A DNA stretch of 17,441 nt from Lobulomyces angularis (Eukaryota > Chytridiomycota > Chytridiomycetes > Lobulomycetales > Lobulomycetaceae): the NCBI GenBank assembly GCA_027604685.1, contig JADHYX010000438.1, forward strand, positions 1 to 17,441, in the 5' to 3' direction. The translations under genes were made by a program, and so were the position numbers. The notes beneath the pieces are model-generated. The model made no database searches. It saw only the letters and a program-made list of their open reading frames with translations, and was not told the origin of the DNA. Position 1 is the stretch's first letter. Every line of letters begins with the position of its first letter. Below, one piece after another: positions 1 to 8,292 of this stretch.

Positions 1-96
1 GTGAATATGCAAAAAAATTTCTCAAAAAATTAGCCACCAAAATTTTTGACAATGAAAATTGTTTGAATTATGTTGTTGTTGAAAATATTTCGAATT

Positions 97-113
97 GTTG
101 TTTCTGAAACAAC
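97..113. repeat. 17-bp inverted repeat in the left flank
   Basis: GTTGTTTC and GAAACAAC form a perfect 8-bp inverted repeat around one central base. It lies in 1-184, which is AT-rich sequence downstream of the dUTPase relic in which I see no gene. The hairpin could be the edge of another mobile element or a chance palindrome. Nothing else links it to a function. Confidence 0.35.
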
Positions 114-184
114 TAAAGTTTCAAAACTAAATGTTTATTTAATTCAATTTAGTGTCTGCAATAGTATATTCTGCATTTTCTCTT

Positions 185-620
185 CTAATTTATTTCACCC
201 TTACTTTTTGAGTAGCCAAACCCAGCTCTTACAGTTTCACTAAGTTTATCAACTTGAATTAAAAATTTGATTTCTATTTTTTCTACTATTAATTGAGCAA
301 TTTTGTCTCTTTTTTTTACTATAAAATCTTTATCACCATGATTAAATAATAGTACATATATTATACCTCTATAATCCTCATCCACTACACCTGCTCCTAC
401 ATATATACTAAATTTAGATGCTAATCCACTTCTAGGAGCTTCTTCTATACGTGTTTTCTGGTAATTCAATTTTAATTACTGTTGGTATTAAATTCTTACT
501 TTGAGCCTTTATAATAATATCATCATTTGATTGACAATATAGATCATATCCGGCCGAAAATTTACTCCCCTTTGTATGTAATTTAGCATTATCATCCAGA
601 TATACTTTTAGTTCTTTCAT
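185..620 (-). pseudogene. DUT: dUTPase (trimeric type), broken by a one-base frameshift
   Basis: The family hydrolyses dUTP to dUMP and pyrophosphate, keeping uracil out of DNA. From the ATG at 620 the first frame carries motif 1 (SAGYDLY) and stops near 432. A second frame, offset by one base, carries motif 2 (APRSGLA), motif 3 (GAGVVDEDYRG, with the catalytic Asp region), motif 4 (RDKIAQLIVE) and a poor motif 5 (RAGFGYSKSKG, where RGxGGFGSTG is usual), ending at 185. The two frames together have the usual family length of about 145 residues and all motifs in order. The shift lies near 435-450, at the junction before APRS. No GT-AG intron fits it, unlike the intact genes here. It is either a pseudogene or an intact gene with a sequencing error. 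The family is certain; whether the copy is cellular, viral or transposon-borne is open. It lies beside other broken mobile-type genes, which favours an acquired, decaying copy. Confidence 0.85.
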
Positions 621-918
621 TTCCCTATAATCTTTTAATCATGATTTCATTATTCATTTGATTTTTTTTCATTAAAAATTGATATAGAGGCAATAAATAT
701 TATCCCGGAGTACTACTTATAGTTAAAAGTTTATTTTTGTATTGTATATATTATTATTATCGTATTTTAAAAAAAAATCAGCATCAAGATATATCATTGA
801 ATATCATATTTCTTAACGATTCGTAGCATTTAAGAGTTTTTACAAGATTTTCTTTATTTAACATGAATCTAACGTCTTATCTGCAATATAGAATCTTTCT
901 ATGTAATTCAGTATTTCA
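621..918. other. AT-rich spacer between dUTPase and nuclease relics
   Basis: About 300 bases with no supportable gene. On the minus strand, 780-915 has short peptide stretches in shifting frames, such as LNYIERF near 880-900, that could be the decayed C-terminal tail of the neighbouring nuclease. This is suggestive only. Confidence 0.4.
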
Positions 919-1672
919 CTACATATTTTCTCCATTATTTATTCTTGAGATTCTACTCTTTGTAATTTCCAACTTGTAGAAAGTACAATAAGTACCTAAC
1001 AATATTATACCGTATATGATTTGTTTTTGTAGTTTACCTTTTGATTTTTGTACATTTATATAGAAAGCTCCTAACATTTCCGCTACTAACTGAGGCTCTG
1101 CTTCTTCATACTTATCCTCGTCAGTAACTCTATAACTTTTGATTTCCTGCACCAACAATATTATATCATTGTTTGTTTTTATTATTATATCAGGATTAGC
1201 TTCTACGTCACAACCAGAAATTAAATACTTAATTTTTGTTGGTCCATGTACATAAAAGTTTTTGTTTCTGGGAAATCCTAGTAGATTAATACAGTTTTTC
1301 CAAGATCGTCTACAGAAGATTCCTCACTTTTGTTTAAATTTACAACAGTATTTATATTCTTCATAAATAAGACTACAATATATGAAGAATCTTCGCTATA
1401 ATTCATTTCTATTAAATCGTAACTCAGCAGTTCCTCTACATTTTTTTGACGATTAAAATTTAATGGTTCGTTTTCTCCAAAGAATTCGTTATATGATATT
1501 ATATCTTTAAGTCCGAGTCCTAAAGAATCCATATATAAATATCCTATTTTCTTCCTGATCTTGCATATACTGTCATAGTGTATACTTGTTGTTAATAGTA
1601 ACGCCTTTTGCATTTCATTGTATACAAGATGAAGTACTTGGAAAATACGTTTTTTAACATCTGGACAAAAAT
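919..1672 (-). pseudogene. PD-(D/E)XK nuclease relic of Crinkler-associated type
   Basis: The better-preserved frame, reading down from about 1290 to a stop at 919, contains LLGFPR, then SGCDVEANPD (the PD motif, Asp at 1191-1189), then ILLVQEIK (the ExK motif, Glu at 1146-1144 and Lys at 1140-1138), then EPQLVAEMLGAF and YGIILLGTYCTFYKL. This order and spacing match PD-(D/E)XK restriction-like nuclease domains that are expanded in many fungi and often fused to, or found in, Crinkler proteins. The preceding frame (1672 to 1278) supplies ESSVDDLGKTVLI, which usually leads into LLGF, but it runs into a stop at 1280-1278. A single-base shift near 1283-1290 separates the halves. The 5' side ends exactly at the terminal repeat of the Fanzor element, so the N-terminus is missing. 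No continuation is visible beyond that element. The PD and ExK residues survive but the gene does not look translatable as a whole. Confidence 0.7.
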
Positions 1673-1707
1673 AAATTAAACAGTTACACAAAAATTTTTA
1701 AAATACC
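1673..1707. repeat. left terminal inverted repeat
   Basis: The 35-bp repeat begins AAATTAAACAGTTACACAAA and ends TACC. The reverse complement of 2837-2871 is identical except for one T/A difference at the 23rd base. Homology stops at 1672 on the outer side. Confidence 0.9.
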
Positions 1708-2830
1708 GGTCTTCACCATTAGCACATGACTGTTGACAATTTTCGCTTTGGCAGCGCAACAACCCATGAACAGTCACTTCATCATTCCTCCACAGTTTTG
1801 GATTCTCCCTCCTTTTGAAAGTCTCCACCGTCTCCCCCTCAGAACCTGGACATACCTTTGACGTCTTGTATTCATCCAACAACAGAACATCAAACCCAGC
1901 CCGTCGAAAAATATTCCTAAAATTATTAGGTGATCATTATAATAATATTTTAATACCGAAATCCCTTCCCTTGGTCGTAACCTGACCATTTGGAGTATAC
2001 TTACTCGAGTCCCAATCCCCCATAATTACAGTCACTTGGCGACCATCTCCATAGCTCCCTTTGAACTTCTTGAAAATTTCTACTCTAATTTCTTGGGGTT
2101 GATGAAGATGTTGAATCGAAGTTTACGGAAGATTCTTTATGCGATCGAAGTCCTCAGAGAACAACGGTCGAAGATAGATATTGAAAGCAGCTGGATTACA
2201 GGTAGTATTGGGGACAACGACATCCATTGGGTTTGAATTCATCTCAGTATCCATGGTCAACTCTTCTCGAAACCTCTTGTATTTTGTTTGCTTTGTTTCG
2301 TGAACTCTTTGAGGTTGAGTATATCGCAGTTTTTGATCATTGGAGCCGAGACAATAAAGAAGGTCTCGTTTGTTTGGATCGATCATAACGAAGTTTTCCT
2401 TGACACCAAACAAATAGTGAGATTAATCTCGGAACTCGGACCATTAAACTTGATTCTTTTTTTTCCTTTTCGACCTTTTGAAGGTGGGGGACCTATTAAC
2501 TGAAACTCCAACTAGATCAGTTCGTATCATTCCAGTAAAACTCAATTCTCGGTTAACTCCTCTCTTTCTTTTGAATGCTTTATTTTCGATATTGAACACC
2601 TGGGACCAATACTCAGCCTTTATTTTTCAGCATTGATTTCGACCTTCTAGTGATCCCGAGGACTTGCTGGAGGAGTATCAGAGTATCGATAATTAAATAG
2701 CGTGGAACAGCGGAAATTGAGAAACTTTGAAACAAAGGTAAATAGTTGAGTCAATGGTAGCTGGTGAATTTCGTCCCGTCAGGTTCCAAAGAGCTAATCT
2801 TCCTGAGTAGTTTTTGATACTCTTGCCAAA
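1676..2830 (-). pseudogene. Fanzor (TnpB-like RNA-guided nuclease), degenerate
   Basis: Fanzors are eukaryotic relatives of bacterial TnpB and Cas12 that use a guide RNA to cut DNA. Reading 5' to 3' on the minus strand, fragments in shifting frames give the family's landmarks in order. They are YLIIDTLILLQQ (about 2698-2663); EYWSQVFNIENKAFKRK, FTGMIRTD and GVSVN (about 2610-2490); the RuvC-I segment FVMIDPNKRDLLYC with candidate catalytic Asp at 2380-2378, followed by KLRYTQPQR and ETKQTKYKR; the RuvC-II region VTVIMGDWD (about 2035-2008); and DEYKTSKVCP (1876-1850) with HGLLRCQSENC (1768-1736), the TnpB-style zinc-finger and RuvC-III region. The second Cys of the first CxxC pair reads Ser, and the usual NRDxNA segment is degraded to NGEDRYFKNF. 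At least three frameshifts and several stops are present. There are no introns. The family assignment rests on motif order, since no search was possible. Confidence 0.7.
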
Positions 2831-2836
2831 TGATAT

Positions 2837-2871
2837 GGTATTTTAAAATTTTTTGTGTAACTGTTTAATTT
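2837..2871. repeat. right terminal inverted repeat
   Basis: This is the inverted partner of 1673-1707, 34 of 35 bases identical. It lies 120 bp downstream of the stop codon of the zinc-cluster gene, so the element may sit in or near that gene's 3' untranslated region. Confidence 0.9.
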
Positions 2872-2978
2872 TGTATGTATTGTAATTTTTAAATATTAAA
2901 TAAATTAAGGTTTACATTATAAAAAAATAAAAAAAAATATATATATATTCAAATAAATATAAATTGCTAAAAGTCAAA

Positions 2979-3002
2979 CTATAGATCCTCTCTATAGATC
3001 CT
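2979..3002. repeat. tandem duplication spanning the zinc-cluster gene's stop codon
   Basis: The 11-mer CTATAGATCCT occurs at 2979-2989 and again at 2992-3002, a 13-bp period. The second copy contains the last codons and stop (Asp-Leu-TAG on the minus strand) of the zinc-cluster gene. The duplicate lies just after the stop, so the protein is unaffected. Confidence 0.7.
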
Positions 3003-5626
3003 TATAAATTTCGTTTATCTCAAATATATCTAAGCGGTTCATTAATTTTAATTCAACTTCTTTTAAACATTTTAAACTGTAACTTGTGTTTAACCTTTTT
3101 AAAATTAGCAAATACATGTCTTTTAAGTGAAAAATAAAAACTTCTTTTTTAATTTCAAAGATATTTAACCAAGAGCCCTTATCATTATTTGAAGTCGTCG
3201 TCATTTCAAAAAGACTCAGTATCAAGAGAATAACTTCCTTCAAGATGGATGAAAAATATACAATAATGTCTAAAAAAACAATTAAATTATCAGCAACAAA
3301 AAAAAAAAAAGTAAGTTTTACCTGAATCTAATGAAAACCTTTTTCCATGAAAATCTCCTTTCATTTCTTTTAAAATGGTATTTGGTGGATAAACTGCTAA
3401 AACCGAACTTAATGCTCTGACACAACAGAGAATTATGTCTAATGAAGTAGCTTTTAATTTGTCTACCTCCTCTAAATCCTCCACAGCACTGAAGTTAAAT
3501 TTAACATCTGTTGAATTGAATTTGTAATGATGAGTATGGATTTTAATTAAGGAATACAGAAACCATATCAGTATTTTGATGTTTGAAATTACTTTGTACC
3601 AGTTTAGATTTTTAAAATTTCTAATGCCAACCAAAAACTCCTTTAAACTGTTGAAGATTTTATTTGCTTCGGGCAACCTTTCAAACCACATAAGTAACTC
3701 ATTGTGAATAGAAGTAGTTCCAGAAAATATATCAATTTTTGACTTATTTTCCTTGTTGTTAAAGAACCTAATCGCCTTTCTCGTTAAAAATACGATTTGG
3801 CTGTAATGATGAATTTTAAAGTCTCCTTTAAACGGTGGTATTTCTTGAAAACAATAAAATTTGTCCCATTCAGATTCTAGCGTCATATCCATGTGCATCC
3901 GCTCATCACCTAAACGTTTATTGGAAAAATTAAAATTTTAAACAGAAAATATACCTATCATTGGGTAGGATATAAACGTAGTAAATGCGAAAAAACCAAC
4001 CCAAAACAATCTATTTTTTTTTTTTTTTTTTTTAATAAAAAAGTTTAAAAAAAAATCCATCAAATTTTTACCTTTTCATGTACACATCACTGGGATTTGT
4101 TAAAAAATGATATGAGTTCTGCATTGTACTTTTATCAAAATTCGTCAGTAGTGCTAATTCATGTAATTCTCCTAAAAGTTTTTGATAAATTTTTTTTCCA
4201 AAAAAAATACTTAAAATGTGCAGTGCTTTACGTTGATCACCATAACAAAATTGAACATGGATATAAGCTTTACATCTAAAAAAATCCCTAAAGTTATCTA
4301 TTTTTTTTTTATTAATTTATTTTTCAACAATAAAAAAAAAAATACTTTTTTTGATGTATTCGTAAGATATATCAGCAAACAATGTTGCAGCCTTTTGAGG
4401 TGATCCAAATTCTGAGAATAAAAGAGGGTGTAATGAAAATTGACATCTGCAAAAAGAAAAATGTTTTTTGAGTAAGAAATTTAATCTAAATTCAATTTTT
4501 TATTCACCTGTATGACATTGTTGAATAGAAAAAATATGGTTCAAAATGAGAATTAAATTGTTTAAATACAAAGTTAATGTCATTTGCTTGGCACAACCTC
4601 AATTCACGTTTATTTTCTTCTATATTCTTAGGTGTGTAATTTGGATCTTTATAGTTATAGGAGTGTCCCCCTAACCTTTGCCACTCTATAAATTGAATAC
4701 CTGAACTACTATAAGCGGAACTTAAAAGAATAAAGTATATAGTAAAAAGTTTGAATGGAATTGAATGACTGTTTTTTAATTGAGTTAAATCTAATTCAGG
4801 TACTTTTGCCAAAGCTAAGGATAGACTATCATCAGGATTGACTGGTATTTGTTGATTCATGAAATAAGAGAGTGTTTCCTCTGGAAGAAATTGTTTTGTA
4901 AAAGAAAATTTTGGATATGGGTTATCTATTGGATTGAAAAGTAAACCTAAAATTCAAATAAAAAATAAAAAAAAAAATTAATAATAAGGCTAATTGATTT
5001 CACTTAATAAACTTTACCAGAAACATTAAATATATCAAAGTCTTCACTAGATTTGTCTGAAACATTGGAAATTTGACTTTGAAAAAAGTTTAAAAAGTTA
5101 AAATCAACAGTAGCATGATTGCCATAAAATAAATTTTGCGAATCATTCAAATTTATAGTTTTATTTTGATATCCTTTATTATTTACAACTACTTTATTTA
5201 TTGTGGCGTACTGCTGTTGTAGAGGCAAATTATTTGTTATTATATGAGTTGGTTGCATAGAAGTATTAGTATTTGTTTGCGTTTGCTTTAGCTCCTTTAA
5301 AGGACTAGTAATAGCTTGAATATTTGAAAGTTTCTTTTTTTGGGTTGGTGAAGATTTTTTATTAGTTTTGGTTTTTCTTTCAGAATAAAAACAGTCCTTT
5401 GACAATCGTTGACATTCACAGCAGGGAAAAAGTCCATTACATTTTTTCTTTTTAGGAAAAAAAAAAAAATAAAGTTTTTTTTTTTTTTAATAGTTTAGAA
5501 ATAAAGTAATTTTACCTTTGACTTTCTACAAACTTCACAAGCTAAAAAAAAAAGAAAAAAGTAAATTAACAGAGGAGTGATAGCATACGTACCATGAGAG
5601 ATGACAAACCTCCTGGTGGTTATCAT
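2992..5626 (-). CDS. Zn2Cys6 fungal-type transcription factor (ten exons, 702 aa)
   Basis: Predicted nuclear DNA-binding regulator. Exons on the minus strand are 5626-5593, 5541-5516, 5447-5018, 4946-4508, 4446-4346, 4267-4211, 4171-4072, 4010-3955, 3909-3322 and 3269-2992, summing to 2109 nt. The finger starts after RRFVISHA at residue 12. Its cysteines are C13, C16, C23, C29, C32 and C39, spacing x2-x6-x5-x2-x6, which is the canonical binuclear cluster followed by a Lys-rich linker. Residues 60-170 are Gln/Asn/Thr-rich. From about 300 to 620 lies a fungal-type middle homology region, with RLFWVGFF at 396-403 then a Ser/Tyr-Pro and Asp-rich stretch, and ELLMWFERLP further on. The ATG at 5626 is preceded by an in-frame TAA. 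Target genes cannot be read from the sequence. Least certain are the acceptor at 4269-4268, a second AG chosen by frame, and the 39-nt intron 4210-4172, which is also open in frame. Confidence 0.88.
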
Positions 5627-5764
5627 TGGATATTAAATTTTGAAAATGGAAAAATTAAAGTTTAAAATGTAAATTAAATTTTTTTTTTTAAATAGACGGA
5701 ATATTTTAAACAACACTTTATTTTTTTTTTGCAAAGTGAAAAGCAGTTCAACTAAAAAAAAATA

Positions 5765-5900
5765 ATGATTGCTGCCATCCACTGATGTTAATGACTTGTC
5801 AAAGACGTTGACTTTGGAAGCTAGAATATTTAAAGTTGTCACATAAAAACATGCTTCAGCTTGCTGCGCATTTTGCTGACGAAGTAAACATTTTTTTCTC
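5765..5900 (-). other. unexplained coding-like island upstream of the zinc-cluster gene
   Basis: In very AT-rich surroundings, about 130 bases are less AT-rich and read openly on the minus strand. A 98-codon frame covers 5929-5633, with RQQNAQQAEACFYVTTLN, KVNVFDKSLTSVDGSN and then low-complexity Lys/Phe sequence. I do not recognise it. It might be an exon of a small gene, with poorly defined edges (a GT at about 5777, T-rich AGs around it), or a relic. The plus strand has a shorter open stretch over the same bases. The following zinc-cluster start is only 6 bases past the frame's stop, so a separate compact gene is possible but crowded. Confidence 0.3.
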
Positions 5901-5929
5901 TTCACAAGTTTAAAAAAATAAAAAACCAA

Positions 5930-6151
5930 TGTATATCATTTTTTTTAGTATCTAACAAGATATTTTAATACTTTTCATCATTTTTTTTTTTTTTTTTCAT
6001 AGATATTGACTCTTTTGTGCTTAATTTAACACAAAATTACTCTATTTTTTTTTCTAAAAGTTATAATTTTTTTGTTCGGAATGGTAAGTTATGACTCTTA
6101 AATAATTAAAAAAAAAATTTTCTTTTTTAAATAATGATAAAGAGTTTTGGT
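5930..6151. other. AT-rich spacer
   Basis: Long T and A homopolymer runs between the end of the LRR gene and the island upstream of the zinc-cluster gene. I see no gene or recognisable site. Confidence 0.5.
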
Positions 6152-7564
6152 TTAATTGCTAAAAAAAAATTGTAAGTCTAACCAAGGTCTTATGCCAATA
6201 CTTCCATCTTTACACTTTGGTTTCCAAATCCAATTATGGCAACCTGTTTCAATTACTTTGATTGCACTGACCTTTAAATTATGCCTTCTACTTATTCTTT
6301 TTTGTAATCTCCTTATTGCTTGATATCCTCTTAGTGAAAACTGATTTTTAAATGGTACATTATCCACGTAATCAATCAACATGGTGGTAAACTCAAATGA
6401 AGTTAGCCCAGATGGTAAGTTCTCAATTACACTTATTGCATTGTTTACACAAGAAAATTTTTGTAAACATGCAGGTAAATTTTCAATTTTTTTTATTAGA
6501 TTAACTTCACAATCTAATTCAACTAAGCAACTTGGTAAATTTTCAATTTTTGTTATTTTATTGTCATTACACATAAATTGCTTCAAGGTAGTTGGGTAAA
6601 TTCTCAATTTTTTTTATTTGCTTCCCTTCACAGCCAAATATTTTTAATGAACTAGATAAATTTTCAATTTTGGTTATTTGATTGTTGGAACATATCAGTA
6701 TTTCTAAGGAATTTGGTAAGTTTTCAATTTTTTTTATTCGATTTATACAGCATTCAAATTCTGTTAAGAATGATGGTAAATTTTCTATTTTGGTTATTTG
6801 ATTGCTGCTACAAGATAAATATTTCAAGGCATTAGGTAAATTTTCAATTTTGGTGATCTTATTACCACGGCAGTGAAACTGCAGTAACGAGGTTGGCAGA
6901 TCTTCAATTTTGCAAATATTGTTAAACATTAACTCCAGATATTGTATAAAGTTTGGTAAATTTTCAATTGTTGTAATAGAACTGTGTGTACAGGAAAATT
7001 CTAATAGAGAATTCGGCAAATTTTCAATTTTAGTAATGCGGTTTTGTGAACAGTTAAAAAATTGTAAAAAAGAGGGTAAATTTTCTATATTGGTTATGGG
7101 AGTGTTCATACAAAAAAATGTAAGCAGAGATTCAGGCAAATTTTCAATTTTTGTTATTGAATTACTTGAGCAGTCAAATTCTTGTAATAAATTTGGTAGA
7201 TTTTCTATCTTTTTTAAATTGTTACCTTTAAAAAAGCAAAAGAAAAAAAAAATTTAATTAAATTTGTTTTTACTTATTAACTGACGCAATAAAATTTTAA
7301 CAACGAACTAGGTAAATTTTCAATTTTCTTAACAAAATTTTGATCACAAATAAAAACTTGTAAATTTTCTGATAAATTCTTAATTTTTTCAAGGTTTGTA
7401 AATGTGTAATTAATATACGGATCTGCCGTATCAATTAATTCTTGTGAAGAACATGACAAATAATTGGCATCTAAAATTGAATCATGTAGATCTGTACATG
7501 TGGTGAAATATCTTCCATTATTTTTTCTTATATTTCGGAAAAAAAGGTTAAAAATTTTTTTGTT
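6152..7564 (-). pseudogene. leucine-rich repeat protein gene with an internal frameshift
   Basis: About sixteen 20-residue LRR units of the form IENLPxxLxxLxCxxNxITK, close to the short bacterial-type (IpaH/YopM-like) subclass that also occurs in protists and giant viruses. The first exon is open from 7564 to 7282. A 56-nt intron (7281-7226, donor GTTAAT, acceptor AAAG) is supported because splicing restores the CxxN step of the repeat (CVSNN). Exon 2 runs from 7225 through the array. A one-base insertion near 6585 sends the frame to a stop at 6567, while the next frame carries on without a gap (FMCNDNKITKIENLP) to 6152. The C-terminal 70 residues are non-repeat, basic and unrecognised. No ATG is found in frame between 7564 and 7459, so a 5' exon is missing or the gene is truncated. 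It could be a pseudogene or carry one base error. No signal peptide, transmembrane segment or F-box is seen. The role is probably protein binding. Confidence 0.75.
6421..7260 (-). repeat. 60-bp tandem LRR-coding array, 14 units
   Basis: The segment reading AATTTTCAATTTT on the plus strand recurs every 60 bases (starts near 6421, 6481, 6541, 6601 and on to 7201), with one unit of 61 bases between the 6541 and 6601 copies. Units vary in the bases coding the exposed residues and are conserved in the IENLP-coding part. The array therefore follows protein structure and is not a recent satellite. Two further units lie in exon 1. Confidence 0.85.
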
Positions 7565-7782
7565 TTATAATTTTTTTTCAAAAAAAAAAAAAAAAAAAAT
7601 CAATAAAAAAATTTGGTTTTTATATAGTTTAAAAATAATTATTTATTTTAGAAATTCTATTTTTTTTTTTTTAAAAACTTAATTTAAAAATTGTTATTAT
7701 TATAATAGTTAATTTACTATATTCTAATTTTGGAACAAAAAATAAAGAAATAATGATGATGAAGGTACAAAACTTAAAAAAT
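7565..7782. other. AT-rich spacer between LRR gene and six-cysteine gene
   Basis: Mostly A and T runs. It would hold the promoter and any missing 5' exon of the LRR gene and the 3' end of the six-cysteine gene. I found no clear start exon for the LRR gene here. Confidence 0.4.
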
Positions 7783-8154
7783 TTACAAGAGTAGTAAACA
7801 GAAGATTGCACCAGATACAAGTAATTTGAACTTTGAATTAATGCTTTTGCTGGAAGCACTAGTTTTGGCAGGAGCAGCAGGAGTTGATGATGTAGATGTA
7901 GGTGGGGAGGCAGCAGCATTTTTATTAATCGCAGCACACAATAAATCAGGGCCTTGGAGAGCCCCAGTATTTCCAGCGCATTTTTCAGTGATTAGTTTGA
8001 AGGTATCGACAAAGGCAGTGTTGCATTCACCAGGGGTACATAGCTTGTTGGTGAATTCCTTTGGATCAGAAGGGGGACCAGCTGCAAATCCACATTTTTG
8101 CAAGTATGTAGTGGATTGTTGCATTGCTTGTTGGCATTCAGGACTGATACTCAT
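7783..8154 (-). CDS. six-cysteine elicitin-like protein with hydrophobic C-terminal tail
   Basis: From the ATG at 8154 the protein has 123 residues. Six cysteines have spacing x13-x17-x4-x14-x13. The central C-x4-C-x14-C core (LCTPGEC to TEKC) equals that of oomycete elicitins, which bind sterols outside the cell, although the flanking gaps are shorter. Similar six-Cys secreted proteins without clear homology to elicitins are common in fungi. A Pro/Ala/Ser/Thr-rich stretch follows, then a C-terminal hydrophobic segment ending AIFCLLLL. This layout of globular domain, O-glycosylatable stalk and hydrophobic tail is typical of GPI-anchored surface proteins. Oddly, no signal peptide is visible. 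The frame is open upstream to an ATG at 8292, but that 46-residue extension is basic, not hydrophobic, and includes a 27-bp tandem duplication (NNFKIK twice). A spliced 5' exon may encode the leader. The gene model is likely real; its start and function are uncertain. Confidence 0.65.
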   Translation of the reverse strand: MSISPECQQAMQQSTTYLQKCGFAAGPPSDPKEFTNKLCTPGECNTAFVDTFKLITEKCAGNTGALQGPDLLCAAINKNAAASPPTSTSSTPAAPAKTSASSKSINSKFKLLVSGAIFCLLLL

Positions 8155-8292
8155 TTTTATTTTAAAGTTATTTTTTGAAGTTTTTATTTTAAAGTTGTTT
8201 TTGATATTTGAAAATGACTTTAAAATAGCAGCTTTTATAATTTTTTTAACTTGAGGCTTTCCAATCCATATTTGTGGCCTTTTTCTATCCAT

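Larger units (their letters stand above)
1673..2871. mobile_element. 1.2-kb TIR element carrying a decayed Fanzor gene
   Basis: The two ends, 1673-1707 and 2837-2871, are inverted copies of a 35-bp sequence differing at one base. The only coding trace between them is a minus-strand TnpB/Fanzor-like gene that nearly fills the element. I see no DDE transposase or other mobility gene, and no clear target-site duplication: the 8 bases outside each end do not match. The element abuts the nuclease relic, whose reading frame runs into the left repeat. Near-identical TIRs beside a heavily frameshifted gene suggest that the ends were maintained by non-autonomous mobilisation longer than the protein was, or that the element is young and was copied from a dead parent. 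Confidence 0.8.

Noticed and set aside
2036..2503. Plus-strand frames of 66 and 71 codons inside the TIR element
   Set aside because: They are shadows of the minus-strand Fanzor fragments, which carry the recognisable motifs.
1665..2879. Target-site duplication around the TIR element
   Set aside because: The outer flanks (ACAAAAAT on the left, TGTATGTA on the right) do not match. A 2-bp TA duplication cannot be shown in this AT-rich context.
6910..7257. Plus-strand repeat protein with GKFSI units
   Set aside because: It is the antisense of the LRR array; a 60-bp period keeps both strands open.
6421..7260. CRISPR-like regular spacing
   Set aside because: The period is 60 bp with no unique spacers, the variable positions follow the LRR codon pattern, and the setting is a eukaryotic gene.
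7826..8254. Plus-strand open frame of 142 codons, hydrophobic and Gly/Ala/Val-rich
   Set aside because: It is the reverse of the Ser/Thr/Ala/Pro stalk and six-Cys region of the minus-strand gene. Its apparent membrane character comes from the reversed codons.
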